NCBI GenBank assembly: GCA_037576195.1
Contig: CM075101.1
Span: 13,454,001 to 13,518,000 of the forward strand
Reading direction: 5' to 3'
DNA: 64,000 nucleotides
Source of the DNA: Phytoseiulus persimilis
Taxonomy: Eukaryota; Arthropoda; Arachnida; Mesostigmata; Phytoseiidae
This document shows, piece after piece, positions 48,894 through 61,000 of this stretch. The notes beneath the pieces are model-generated. The model saw only the letters and a program-made list of their open reading frames with translations. It was not told where the DNA came from and ran no database searches. The first letter of the stretch is position 1; the number at the start of each line of letters is the position of its first letter. A program made the position numbers and the translations under genes.

Positions 48894-49387
48894 TCATCTC
48901 CGTTTCACGATTCTTGGAGCCGCTTCGCTTTCTGTCTGAAGATACCGCTTTCTCTTTTGGATGTCTTTCTTGTCAACGGAAGGGCTGGATCCCGATTTAA
49001 GATCAATTTTCGTTTGCCGCCCAACGTTTTCCACGCATTCAATTTTTTTGCCCGTCGGATTGGGCTCAGCCGGCGGCCTCTGAATCACCCCGTCTTGGAG
49101 CATCGTGCGATCCGATGGAATGTTCCCGTTGGGAACTTCAGCGGCTGCAGGCTATTTTTCTGCTTCATGAAACAAAGAATCGAACAACGTCAGTTTTGAT
49201 CAGACAAAATCATGCATTTGAATTTTCCGCTGATACCGGCTTTGATGGGGGTCGAAAGCTTCGAACGGGGAAATTTCGGGCTCAACAGAGACAGCGCATT
49301 GATTTTGACGTTGTGGGCTGTGAAGACTGAGTGGGAGAAGGCGATGAGAACAAAAAAGACAGCGCATGTCGTAACCGCAGATGCCAT
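48894..49387 (-). CDS. Small secreted, basic precursor with dibasic sites
   Basis: Two exons (49387-49237 and 49144-48894) are joined across a 92-nt intron (GTATCA to CTGCAG, phase 1), giving 133 residues. Residues 1-24 form a strong signal peptide (MASAVTTCAVFFVLIAFSHS, then VFTA). The mature part has one or two cysteines only and is rich in Lys/Arg. Putative prohormone-convertase sites occur at PTGKK, QKRKR and the very C-terminus (VKRR-stop). The layout suits a small secreted peptide precursor, but no known hormone or defence peptide is recognised. An in-frame Met 19 codons further upstream exists, but the inner Met gives the better signal peptide. The donor is not optimal. Confidence 0.5.
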
Positions 49388-49782
49388 CTCATGCTCCCAT
49401 GAGCATCTTATTTTCTCCAGGCATGAGGCAAAAATTTTTCTCATCCCGAAAAGGCCTCCCCATCCTCAGTTCACTTACAATCGAATTCTTGTCTACAATA
49501 CTTTCCCTGTAAATTTGCATCATGAGTTAATTTTTAAGCCTTGAAAAGTTTAAGGTCATATAAGTAGTCGATAGGTGTACATGGTGAATGTTCTCCCATT
49601 GAATGCTCGATGGCTGTTCATTATCACCGATGATGTGCTCAAAAACGCAAGAGATCTGTCCTGCGCCGATACGACCGTCGTCACATTCAGTTCTCATGCT
49701 GGACGGCCACAAAGCATCTCGCACGCACCCCACCCGCCCTCGGCTCGCGTCCGTGATCGAAAAACCGAACCCTGCAGAATTG

Positions 49783-50220
49783 CATAATGAGATGTTCAAA
49801 TTGAACGTTTATTATCTGTATGCGACGACTGCGACGAGCCACTCCTTTCCGTGGCGACGGCTGAAGCCTATTCGATTCGGCGGCGGTGGCGTTTGTGGTC
49901 GCGACGCCAAGTTGTCGCCGCTGCCGTCGTTGTCATCGTCCGTGTCGGCGCCAACGGTCACTGAATATGTCTTGAACGTCTGAACATCTGTGAATGCCGA
50001 GGTCAGAGGCTGTGCTGCATTGTGAGCCGAAGTCCACCACTGAATTGTTGGTCGTCCACTAGAAATTTTCGTCGTATCCGTCAAAGTCTGAAGCTGCACG
50101 TCGGTTACTGGGCGGCTGGAACGCCAAGAGTGGATTCGTGTCTCGTCTCGCGAACACCATGTTCACCGATGAGGGCACTCTCGGCTTCCGCATGTTAGGA
50201 TCGCCGACACGGCCACATGA
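49783..50220 (-). CDS. Possible small gene, unidentified
   Basis: The minus strand holds a start-proximal segment from about 50200 (MRKPRVPSSVNMVFARR, then TNPLLAFQPP). A second segment follows a CGGCATTCACAG acceptor at about 49993: VQTFKTYSVTVGADTDDD, a Gly/Asp stretch, then PPPPNRIGFSRRHGKEW to a stop at 49812. A donor in phase 1 at CCCA|GTAACC would connect them. The acidic repeat-like patch and proline run make the product look disordered. The model is tentative and no family is recognised. Confidence 0.3.
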
Positions 50221-50249
50221 TCGGCAGAAATTTTGCAGCTCTCGCACAA

Positions 50250-52000
50250 GTCACGATAACCTCACGATTCACCCTCGTCTGCTTCCGAAACCACTCTGAG
50301 CAGATAGCTTTGAATCAACGATCGATCCCCTTGTCCGTTCTGATGGTGTCGTCCGTATTGAAGCATGGGAATATTGATCGGGATAGATGAGGACTGCATA
50401 ATTATCGTCCACCTGTTCCAATCGCTTCAACGATTTGAACGACCCCTGAATCCCACTCTTGATCCAATCTGTGGAGCTGGGTCTGTGGAGGGAACAGAAT
50501 CATTCTACGGAAGTTGACACGTATACAGTAGCCCTCGAAAAATCTTCGATCACGAGAGCGGCACTCAGCCCCACGTCATTCTCGCTTGGAACAGTGAGGT
50601 AATAGAACCCTAGCCGGATCCTCCCCACTGTCGGGTCTGTCGTCGATTGGGCACCCATGCATGAAGCTCTTATCACTCGATTCACGCTGCCCCCCCCCCG
50701 ATTTTAGGGAGAACTGGAGAACGATAATGCATGGATGTCTACCGGTCGGAGTAACGGTATCTTCAGCCGCAAAGATTCACAACGATCCCGGATTTCAAAA
50801 CACTTGAGTATATCAGGTTCGAGTGACTGTCAGTTCTCGGAACTGATGGTGGGCTGTGGTTCACGCTGGAGAATCATCCTCCGAAAAGGTGGTACCGATC
50901 TATTGAGTATCTCATATTCCGAGAGGCTTGAGGAAATACGGTCATAAAGAATCTTTGAACGCTTCTTCAACTCCCACGGGTTCGTCTCCCTCCTACAACC
51001 GAAACGCGAGTCTGACGCAACACCGATTGCAGCTTGAATAATCATTCCCATGGCTCTCATTGTTTCCGAGTGAACGCAGAACTCTGGGCTCGCTAGATGG
51101 CAAACCCATGGAACCTAAACGGCACTCGGAAGGTCTAGATGAGCGTCCTACAGGGGACCGATGCGGAAACTATTCCCCTGGGCTACGTGTGGCGATGATT
51201 CGTCCGAAAGATTCACCAAGGTCGGAATTCAGCGAGGGTTGCGATCCGAACCGACGATATTCCAGCCAGTTAAGGCCGGTGAGCTACTTTTCCGGAGATT
51301 CCGAGGGCTCGAGGGAATTTTTCGCAAGAACCTGTCACCTCCGGGAAATCAGAACGATGCTCCATTCGCCAGCCGACCACCGATTGTCCTCAGCGGAGGA
51401 GAGACTCCCCTCGGGAAACGCTCGCGAGGGACCCTTCTGAAAAAAAAACGATTCCGAGGCTCGCGATTGCGGAAAATCGGAGCAATAATAATTGTCGCTT
51501 CGGTTCCACCAGGATCCCACTAGCTGCATTTTCACAATATCACACAAGTTGTGGACACAAGGCGTCAGCGTATTGTCATGAACGTGGCTCATCATCGGCA
51601 ACATCTGCCCACATCCATCGCATTTCCCCAGACATTGCTGATGTTCGATGTTTGTTCGGGTGTCCCTGCAGCTCCCAGAAATTTCCGCGTCTCAAACCTT
51701 CATGTCGGAATCAACGGGAGTGTCTTCGAAGTGACAGCTGACATTCCTTGGAAAGGTTTCCTTCAGTACCGCAGGAAGGTCGACGGCTGAGCTTCATACG
51801 CCGGCTCATTGTGATTCGAATTGGAAGTGGCTCGACGAACGTGTGACAAATCATTCGAGTCATCGGAAAAATCGATTTCTATGACCTCGGATCAGCGAAT
51901 ATCGTTCGATGAGGGATTCGTCCTCAGTGGATCGGGCCGTCACGAGGAAAACGAGCCATCGCAACGAGAGCCTAAGCCTCTGTCAGCCATATCATAAATA
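50250..52000. other. Unassigned stretch with isolated coding-like pieces
   Basis: A plus-strand piece after GTGTCCCTGCAG at about 51673 reads APRNFRVSNLHVGINGS and reaches a stop at 51790. A minus-strand frame at 50500-50685 includes GRIRLGFYYLTVPSEND. Neither could be tied to a start or other exons. Confidence 0.35.
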
Positions 52001-52471
52001 ATCCGGTGTTAACAAACGTCATGTACAAACAAGGATTCCTCTGACAGTGAGGACCGCGATCCCTGAACAATCCCGGGGCGCTCACTATGGGGTCTATGGC
52101 AACAAGCATTTCATTAGCTCATCGGCAATAAATCAATGCCGTCGCAGCTCTTGCGAAGTTGAACACAGATCAATGTTCAAACGAAAATCACTCATGTCCC
52201 ATCTCTGGTGGTCAACCGGCGAAAATCTTCTAGCAAAGGGTTAGCATCAAAGGATGAGAAGTAAACGTTTTTGCAGTTTAGGACTTTGTTGAAGCCGGGG
52301 ACGGAGCCGTTTCGACAAATCCGAGGGACGGACAACAATCGGCAACGGGCGAACTGAGCACTTTTCGAGCATTTTTTTTTCTCCTAATGGTGGTGACCCC
52401 CGCCAGGTTACCCAGCAGTTGGTTGCCCCTTGAGTCTTTGAGGAGAGTTTCGATAAACACGCTCGACATGG

Positions 52472-52477
52472 TTTATT
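52472..52477 (-). terminator. Polyadenylation signal of secreted-family copy A
   Basis: AATAAA on the minus strand, about 130 bases beyond the stop codon at 52609. Confidence 0.5.
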
Positions 52478-52608
52478 GGCTTCCACAAATAATATACAAT
52501 AGGCTCGATATTTACAAACAGGTCGTTCTGTACAGGCTTGGCGATCAATACGATGTTTCGTCCTCAAATGATCAGAATCTTGGAGGATCAGAGAAAACAC
52601 AGCAGGGA

Positions 52609-53244
52609 TCACCAATCGGGTGGAAACATGAAATCCTCGTAGCCGGAGGACGGAGAATGCTGATCATATGAGTTTGACGAATATCCCGAGTTGTGACCTC
52701 CGTGATCGATTGTCCGAACTTGGTGGAAGCTGCGAACCGTTCCGTAAAGCTTCTTCATTGGACCCTGGTAGTCGCTGATGATCACCTGCAATGAGAATTC
52801 TTCGGTCGCTTCCTGCCGTTCACGTCAGCTTGCCTCGCATGAACTCAAACCGAATTCTCGAGGCGACTGTCACCACCCATCCGTCTAACGTTGGGTGCCG
52901 CAAGCACTGGCGTCGGTACGAGCTCCTGGCTTCGGCAAGGATTCGATAAAAATAAACGACGACTCTTGATAGAAACTTACTTTTTGGGGTGATCCGTAAA
53001 TGTGCTCCGCCACGGCCGGGATTTTGTCTATGGAGCTCATACCAAAGCTTGATAACAGATCCTTAAGCTCGTTAGGTCCCAACGCCATCCCTATGCCCGG
53101 GATCGGGTGTAAAAGTGGTCCACTGTCGTATCCTGAGTAATCCTGGTCGCTATAAGATGGAGACGAAGACGAGCCACCATAGTATCCACCTGAACAGAGC
53201 GGCGCGGAACAGGATAGGAAGAAACAAACTATCGCACACCGCAT
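52609..53244 (-). CDS. Secreted protein, novel GYEDF-FPPDW family, copy A
   Basis: Two exons, 53244-52981 and 52785-52609, are joined by a canonical phase-0 intron (GTAAGT to TTCTCATTGCAG), giving 146 residues. There is a signal peptide (MRCAIVCFFLSCSAPLCSG) and a Gly/Ser/Tyr-rich linker. A conserved core follows (PNELKDLLSSFGMSSIDKI, then VAEHIYGSPQK). Exon 2 carries VIISDYQGPMKK, SFHQVRTIDHGG, a variable Ser/Tyr/Asn stretch, and a C-terminus GYEDFMFPPDW. The two motifs in exon 2 and the C-terminal hexapeptide are shared with the plus-strand gene at 61785-62732, with the intron at the same place. I know of no named family with this pattern, and the function is unknown. AATAAA follows on the minus strand at 52477-52472. 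Confidence 0.8.
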
Positions 53245-53609
53245 CCTGGATTGACTGCAAGCGACCAGCACGCGGGTGGTCGGATGCCTGTATGGATGCA
53301 GCACCAGTTCCATTTGGCGCGCCGGCATAACGCTAAGAAAGGGAACGAACCGGCGCAACCTTGCGCTAAGCTCACGACGGATGATGTCCACTGTGCCCGT
53401 TGACTTAAACGCGCCGTTTTTCTGCGGTCCGTCTTCTGTGATCGCAAAAACGGCAGAATCTCGAGAGCTCCCACTGACAACGACGTCATTCAGGAGACAA
53501 GACAGAACACCCGCTAACTTACCGCAAAAGTTGTCTCCCCGGCTCCTGAATAAGAGCAAGCGGGAGTTATTTCATTTTTTTACGTCTGGGCTCGATTCAC
53601 AATCGTAAC

Positions 53610-56600
53610 GATCTCCATCAGAAGTAACAGTGAGTCGTTTAACTTGCGTTCCAATGGGTTATTCAGATAGTCGATTCATCCTTCTATCAAAGACGAGCTG
53701 GATCCATCCAATCCTCTCACACAATAACTCGAAGTTGTGGACAAGGGAGACGTTTCTCAACAGCTTCACCTTCACTGAGAGCGCTGAAAACATTCCAGCA
53801 GCACTAAGCAGCGTTTGCCGCGATCCCGCAGCCGCCTTGTCAGCGCTTCAATATTTCCCTGCCTTGAGTACTGCGGCTCGGGGAATGATCAGAATCGATT
53901 CCCTGACGTTATTCAAACCCTCTTCGCCCTTCTGAACCATTATCTGTTTCTAGGTGTTTCACAAACCGTCCACCCCCGACGTCCTTTAAGTCTTCTAATT
54001 AGTTTTTGTTTTTGCCGGCGGAGCCTGTGAGGCGTTGGCGCCCGCCAACGCCAATGCTCACTTGCCTTCTGTTTGGCCTCGGCCGAGCCGCTTCGCTGGA
54101 TGGACTCATTCATTCCACATGTACCCAACGCTCCAATCCTGATTGAAGTCCAGGCTTTCGAATCCATATTGATCCAACCTCCGTCGAATGTTCCCGAGTT
54201 TGACGCCTCGAGTTGCCTACTTCCAGCTCGAGGTCGGAACATGAGACGCTGCCCTGAGAATCTTCACCCACTGACGGTAGGGAGAAGTAGATCAAAGGTG
54301 ACGGCCCAGTGGGAGAAATGTGACAGTCATTCATATTGGCTTTCGTTCCATTGCCTCCCTCAGAAGAATACTCGGAGCGCCCAGTTTCCCGGAAGAAGCG
54401 GTCGTCAGTGACGTCTCCAAAACGTTTCTATCTGTTCGTGCTAGGAGCCATTGTTCTTTCGGGCTGCTTTCGTCGGCATGGGAGACCGGGATATTGGCGG
54501 ACTCTACGTTCGTAGGGCGTATTCACGGCATCGTGATTTGAAACAGGAGAATGCCATGACTTCGCCGTAAATTCTCACTTCGACCGACCTGCAATTTGAT
54601 GGGAGCTAAAACCAAGACCAACAAAGCTATGAAAGAAACGTATGGATTCCACAGTTCTCGATTATTATCAATGCCTTCCCTGATTTCGGAAAGGTATTGC
54701 GTATTGCGTTGCTACCACAGGGTGGTGGACACAGAAAAGGGGTGTGCAGCAGATTCGGGGGCAAAAGGCGAGGAAATCGTCACAAGACGATGGCAATATG
54801 GTCCATTCGAGACCCAGAGGATGGACCGATGTATTCATTCATGACTCCGGTTAAACCATACGACGCGGAGGATGAACCACAATCTTTCTCTAAACTTATC
54901 GGAAGGTCCTACAATTGACGACGGGAGAGTTTATCAACATATTGCTCAAGCTGATCAGTAGCTCGTCTGGCAGCTTCAGCCGATTTTCCTCGGAACAAAG
55001 TCCGAGTATTCATCTCTAATCAGAGCAGGCTCATTCGTTCATCCAGAAACCCTATGCGCTCCGTTAGAACAACCAAGACAGCGAATCATCACAACTCAAA
55101 GAAAGGATCATGATCGCAGTGACGATTTGAAAATCACTCTTCACTTCCCTCAAGCAAAAGTGCTATCCAGAGGTCAAGGCCTCGATGGTGCGGAGCGGAA
55201 GCAACCGTCCAATTTTGTTTTATCGCTTTGAAACTCGATTCTCGCTAAGCGTCAAATTTTTTGCTCCGGTGAGTGTCCTGGTCGTTCGGCGCAGGGCCCA
55301 GGATAGGAATCAACGAGGAATCACGAATGAAGCGAATCATTCGTTCTCTTCCAATCGTATTTTCGGAGCGATTCTCCTGCGACGGCCGTACCTGCCCGTC
55401 GCGTGACTCCTTATCGTAACTTATCGTGTTGAGTATTTGACAAAAACGTTTCTGCGGTACACAGATCATGTACTCGACGAATCATGGAATGCTCACGCTA
55501 TCTGGCTGCTGGCAGAACTCATTCCGTTGATAATCAATTCCGTATACGATGCTCATGTAGTGGAAAATAACGACTCGTAGAGATCCGCGGAAACGCAAGT
55601 AGAAAAACGCTTGTGACACTTCGCGAGAACAGTCGTGATTGTTTCCATCCCTCTCGCGGTCACTCCCGTCTGCTCTCCGCATTCTTCTTAATACATATTG
55701 TCTGATCGCGACAGCCTTGGATTAGACGATGCTAGAACTCATCAAGCATGTATCAAACGCGGGCCCGGATCGATCTAAAACGTGGCTCGACATCAAAAAA
55801 GAACGGCTGAAAACAGCCTAGAAGCCTACCGATCAAGATACCTCTCCACCACCAAGTTTTACATTTCCGTCAATCGCATGTCAGCTCGCTTTTGCGGTGA
55901 GATTCGGTGCTGTGTTGTGGTCCACAAAGGAGAACGTGAAAACGAGAAGAGGCTCGTCAGGATAACAAACCCCCGAAACGTAACCAGCATGCCCCAGTCA
56001 GGGTGGGTCTGTAGCAGGAGCCCGCAGCAGTAATAGACTACGTGTTGAGGTGCTTCGTCCGAAACATTCCAAGAGATCATAATTCAACATGAATTGAGAA
56101 CGAAGTCGTCGACATTCCCGTCCATCACGGTTGGTGAGCTATTGTTGCGAGGGAGAAAAGGATTCAAGGAGGAATCGGAGGAGTTTCCTGGAAGGATGAA
56201 TGAGCTTCGGAGCGCTAGAGAGGTGCTTCATACACTAACCGGCCAGTGGGTCTGCTCGACATAGAAAAGACTCGAGCTCCTCTAGAGAAACGGCTCGAGG
56301 TTGGGCAAAGTCGAAAACGGTAAGATAAAGTGTAATTGTGATTTTGTGCCCCGAACGACCAACTTCCTCCGGAATCCCGCGCTGATCAATGCTTGTCCAA
56401 GTTCCAGCGTCTTGAATCCTCGGGCCGGTGGGAATGTCTCCGAATCGACAACCGGCGTTCCCAGGGACGAGCTAAATGAACAGCGGGGTACCACACGCAC
56501 CGTCTCACTGCCACGCGGAAGGGATTGGTTCGACTGGCATGTGGCAAATCATGCGGGGGGTTCCAGGTATTGTTCTGACTTCTACATTGAATTCGTAAAG

Positions 56601-56660
56601 TCCCGAGTTTTCTGGATCGAGTGATGGACTAAGGGAGCCTCGAACGCCTCTAGGGTCGAT
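53610..56660. other. Intergenic stretch, partly duplicated, no gene recognised
   Basis: It includes the right copy of the repeat at 55020-55350 and a GC-rich palindromic patch near 54020-54060 (GGCGTTGGCGCCCGCCAACGCC). Several short frames exist, none convincing. A short stretch near 54070-54260 weakly resembles 58080-58200 and may be the far end of the duplication. Confidence 0.45.
55020..55350 (+). repeat. Segmental-duplication fragment, right copy of 48475-48890
   Basis: Direct orientation match with substitutions and small indels; see the partner at 48475. The coordinate offset here is 6.5 kb, against 4.6 kb for the 52/56.7-kb pair. The two duplicated blocks therefore differ by a net insertion or deletion of about 2 kb in between. 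Confidence 0.7.
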
Positions 56661-56669
56661 ATTTCGGTG

Positions 56670-58000
56670 TGAGCGAACGTCATGTACGAATCTAGAAACG
56701 AAGCTCTCAGATCATTGTCTTAACGGAAGCTCACTCATGTCCCATCTCTGGTGATCTACTGGCGAGAAACTTCCATCGGCGGAACGGGATGGGAGTTCGA
56801 CAAGATAACGTTTTCACAGTTTAGGGCTCTATCGGAAACAGGGACGGAGCCGTTCCGACAAGCCGACGGACGGATAACAATCGGCAACTGACCAGTTCTG
56901 AGAAACTTCCGAGATTTACTTAACTCAATGATATCGACCCCGTCAGGTTAAGTGGCAGTTGGCTTCTGAATACGGTCTCGGCTTAAGCGGCTGAGGAGAG
57001 TCTCGATCAGAAAGCCCGACAAAGTGTGTTGGCGCGCACAGAAAGTACACTACACACTCGAAGTCCACAAACGGTTTGTCCTCTGCGCGCTGGACTATCC
57101 TTGCGAGTGCTCGTTCTTGAGCGATCAGAATCTTCATGGATCAGACGGGACCCAGGGGAGATCACCGTTGATATTGCGGAATCGAAATCTTCGTAGCCTG
57201 AAGCAGCAGGGTACTGTACAAACGAGGCGGACAAATATGCCGAGTTGTAGCCCCCATCATCGATGGGCTGGACTTTGTGGAAACACCGAACATTCCAGGG
57301 AGCTTCCCCAATAGGCTCTCGTAGTGGCTGAAGATCAGCCGCAATTGTGCTTGCTTCTGGCCTCTCGTATCATGTTCCGACGCATGAGTTGTGAACGATT
57401 TCCGCTGCCATCATGCGAAAGTCTGCCGTTCGGTTCCATGAAGTGTCGGAACTGGTTCCTCTTTCGGCAACGACATGATAAGAAAGAACCGATCACTTTT
57501 GATAGGACAATCCTTTCTGGGGTGAACCATGAACGTGGCCGCTAGGATTCGTTCCATAGAGCTAACACGTATACTTGAAAACAGATCCCGAAGCTCGTTC
57601 GGTACGAACCCCAACACTATGGCTAGGATCGGGGTCAAAAGTGCTTCACGGTAGTATCCACGGTAACCCTGGAGCCGCATTAGTATTCACCGTAACGGCA
57701 AGGCGCGGACCAGGATAGTGGTAAACAAACTGTCGCACAACGCGTCCTGGATTGATTGCGAGCGACACTAAGGTGATCAGCTGCTCTCATAAATGGGATG
57801 CAACACCAGTTCTATGCGGCGCACCGGCATGACGCTTGGAGAGGGGACGAACCGACGCAACTTAGCGCCAGGCTCATACCGGATGACGACGTTTACGCAC
57901 GGCTACTTGACCGCGCCGTTTTCCCGCGACTCCCGAGAGTTTCCACCGGGCGCGTCTTTCAGGAAAATCAGCAGAACACTCGACAACCTACCGCAGCTAG
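56670..58000 (+). repeat. Segmental-duplication fragment containing the dead family copy B
   Basis: Direct-orientation match to 52010-53600, diverged by many substitutions and indels in exons, intron and flanks alike. Confidence 0.75.
57140..57745 (-). pseudogene. Dead copy B of the GYEDF-FPPDW secreted family
   Basis: The sequence is collinear with copy A on the same strand. Lesions seen directly: the start codon position is ACG (57745-57743), the donor after CCCCAGAAA reads GGATTG instead of GTAAGT, and the acceptor CAG is changed to GCG just before CTGATCTTC. Exon 2 is frameshifted, although the GGCTACGAAGATTTC core is still visible at DNA level, and the FPPDW end is lost. The exon 1 core is still readable (VPNELRDLFSS, MERILAA). 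It has decayed through ordinary mutation after the local duplication. Confidence 0.85.
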
Positions 58001-58009
58001 TATGAGTGC

Positions 58010-61000
58010 CGAACCACGGAATCATTGCACATGGAGCAGTAGAAGGTTGTTTCACAACATTCATAGCTCTCCCTTGCAATCGGCTATTTTGGCAGCCGAG
58101 CCATCCCCATGGACGGCGAGCTCGAACAACTCGAGCCGTCCACTCGATACCTCGGAATCGCCGACATGAAAGGCTGCCCTCAACGTCTTCGCCTTCTCCG
58201 AGAGCGGTGGAATCAACCCTCGTAGACTCTCATGGATCCGAACCACTTCAGTATCCTCGTGATGGACAAATTCAGGGGGGGAGCTCCGAGAAGCTTGGCC
58301 CCGCAAGCCAGTGGCGCATTCAGGAATTGCGGATGAGGGGGGGGGGCGGAGTCTCCATTGGACGAGGTCGGAACCGGTCAGGTATTCATCCTGATGATTC
58401 GATATGTGTCTATTGAGGGCGAGCGATGCGGAAGGAGATTACCGATCAAAACCTCAGTCGCCATCGAGGGGTGACATTCCAGAATCGCGTCCAGGGATTA
58501 GGAATTAAATGAGTGAAGCTCTTCCTGCCAATTTTAGCCGAAAAGGTTCCGGCTTTGCCCAGCCTGGGATACGAAGTCCGAATGTTCGACAGGAAATTCA
58601 TGGGAGGAGCGAAATATTTTCAATCCCATGTCAACCCAGAGCTCGTCAGAATTCCCGGATTTTCGACAACTCGGGGTGCCGTCGGGATTTTTGTCGTGGC
58701 GTAGCGAGCCTCCGTGATGCTCTGGGCGGACCGCGGACAACACGGCTGCCGGTGGTTTGCGGATGCAGGTGAAGAGAGTCAACCAGCGCAACGTTATCCT
58801 CCGGCTGCAATCTCGAATCTTCAACGAATTTCAACATGAAGAATTACGACCTCTCGGGCTCTGTGATTGGCTATCATCCGGCTTTTAGGTACCAAGGATC
58901 CCATCAAGGAGCTTTTTCCAATTGCTTCTCATGATGAACCAGGCCTGATAATCCTTGGATTGCGGGCTGTTACCTTCCATGAATTGCGTGTATGTTCTGC
59001 GAAAGAACTCTGTGTGACATTGCCACGTGGAGTCCCATTGTACTCGAATGTGCAAACATTCGGAGTTTATCAGATCGAAATATGTCGCAACATGGTGTGT
59101 AGCATTCGGCTATCTTACCTGAACCGCAGCCTCATCACCCATCACTTTATTCAAAGGCTTTTCTTGATCTTGGATCTGCTCTCATTAACAGCTCCCCGAG
59201 GTTGATGACATATTCTTCGTGAATCATGCCAGTCTTCGAATCATGAGTGACAACTGCACAAAAACAATGCATTCCGACTTCGAAACCAATGGTGAGAACA
59301 AGACATTCGCGAGGCCGGTATTGCCTCCAGGGAGGCGGTGCAACGTGCAACTGTACAATTTCGGACCGTGATCCAGGTATCACCTTTTCCCAGCTCATAC
59401 ACCTTGAGCATCCTTCTATACCGATGGAAAAACCAGCGTCTGTACATCGAGTGAACTGAAGAGGTTTCCAACCCCCAATCCTCTCAAGAGAAGCCTGCTC
59501 AACAAGCAGACGCAACTGAAGTCTTCGACTGGGTTCATGTCGACCCCAGCACGAAGTGTCGATCAGCTCTGTACAAGCAGCATTGCGTTCCAGAAACAGG
59601 CAATTCCAATTCGTGCGCCCCAGCCTTGGTGGCAGCTTCAATTCATTGGAGCTCAGCCCACTTGTGAACGGGGGAGACTGCCCTGGCAGAGACACTCTTC
59701 TCGTGAGAATAGTCACCATCTCGTTTTGGGAACAGCAGAGCGGAGAACTAGAGTACCTCATCTGGGAATCTCCGCAGCTTCGGAAGGGACCACAACTCAA
59801 TGTTTTCGTAATTGTTGCGATAAATAACATTATCTGCGGTGAGCGGGAAACGCCCGCATTCACTCCAAGGTCAGTTCCAGCGTCTCCCAGAATCCCACGT
59901 TTCTGGCTTTCAGATAAGGGATCAGATCATCGAAGTTAGCGACACCTCGGGTCTGATCGGGATTCTGTGCAGGCTCATCCGTCAGTGGTCTTGGAAGAGC
60001 GTCGGTCTGGAACCTCACGGTCTAATAAGACGAGGCAGGGTGAAAGCACTGATTGCCTCGGAACAGCCTCCGTATTTGCGCTCCCATCTGTTTTGACAGG
60101 ACCGTCAAGTTCCCGAAAAAATTCAAGCCGAGGGCAACGCTGCGGTTTTGAGGCTGCGCCAGCGGGTTGATTCGGTCGATACCGTATCGGTATGCATCGG
60201 TGGAGCAGCTAATAATTCAATATGTCGAGACACGAGGTCGTCCGTGCAAGTGGAAACTCTGTTGGCCAACGTAGTTCGACTGAATGGACATATATTCCGA
60301 CTCGTTCGATTTACCGCAGAATATATCCGATGCGGCATTATTATTCTACATCCTATCGCGTCTCAAATAGTTGGCTTGTGGACACGAGTCTGCCCTTTGT
60401 TGGAACAGGTCAGCTGGTTAGACTCCCGTATCCTAAGAAACATACGTTTGGCAAGCCTTTTCCACCATCGATCTCCATGTGGTCCGACCATGAATGTCCG
60501 ATGGTTTTGTGTCAACATGGGAGAAAACGCATTTTGCGCTCGGAGTTTTTCTCTCGCCATTGAAAATCCGACTCGTAACACTCCGGAGAGAGGCGTGGTG
60601 TAATCTGTAACCTCGTGCAAACCAATTCTTGTGCTGCGAATGACTAACAAACGGTATCGATGAGAGTTTTCTTGTTTGTATTGATGCCTGGACTCGATCT
60701 ATTTTATCTCCTAAGACCGGGTACCCGCGAACAACGAAACGGCGTGCGGAACCATTCAGAAGTAGAAATGGGATATCAATGACCGCAAACGAACAGTAAA
60801 TGTCGTCACGGAATATCTTAGAGCTTCCAGGGGGGCGCGGGGCCCGTGAGATTTGAGTTCCGTCTCTCCGGCTCGCAAGGGTTCCAATATTCACGTTCCG
60901 CTCGGACCCTTCCTGACTCAGAATCGGACAGGTCTGGTGTGGAGCTGGTTCAAAAACATGTAGATCACTCGATTGAAATCTTATTCCACCATGTATGCTC

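Larger units (their letters stand above)
52010..53600 (+). repeat. Segmental-duplication fragment containing the intact family copy A
   Basis: This segment aligns with 56670-58000 in the same orientation, including non-coding flanks. Landmarks are ACTCATGTCCCATCTCTGGT, CAGTTTAGG, GGGACGGAGCCGTT.CGACAA, ACAACCTGG-like differences and ACAATCGGCAAC. The coding exons of copy A and of its dead paralogue fall inside it. Confidence 0.75.
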
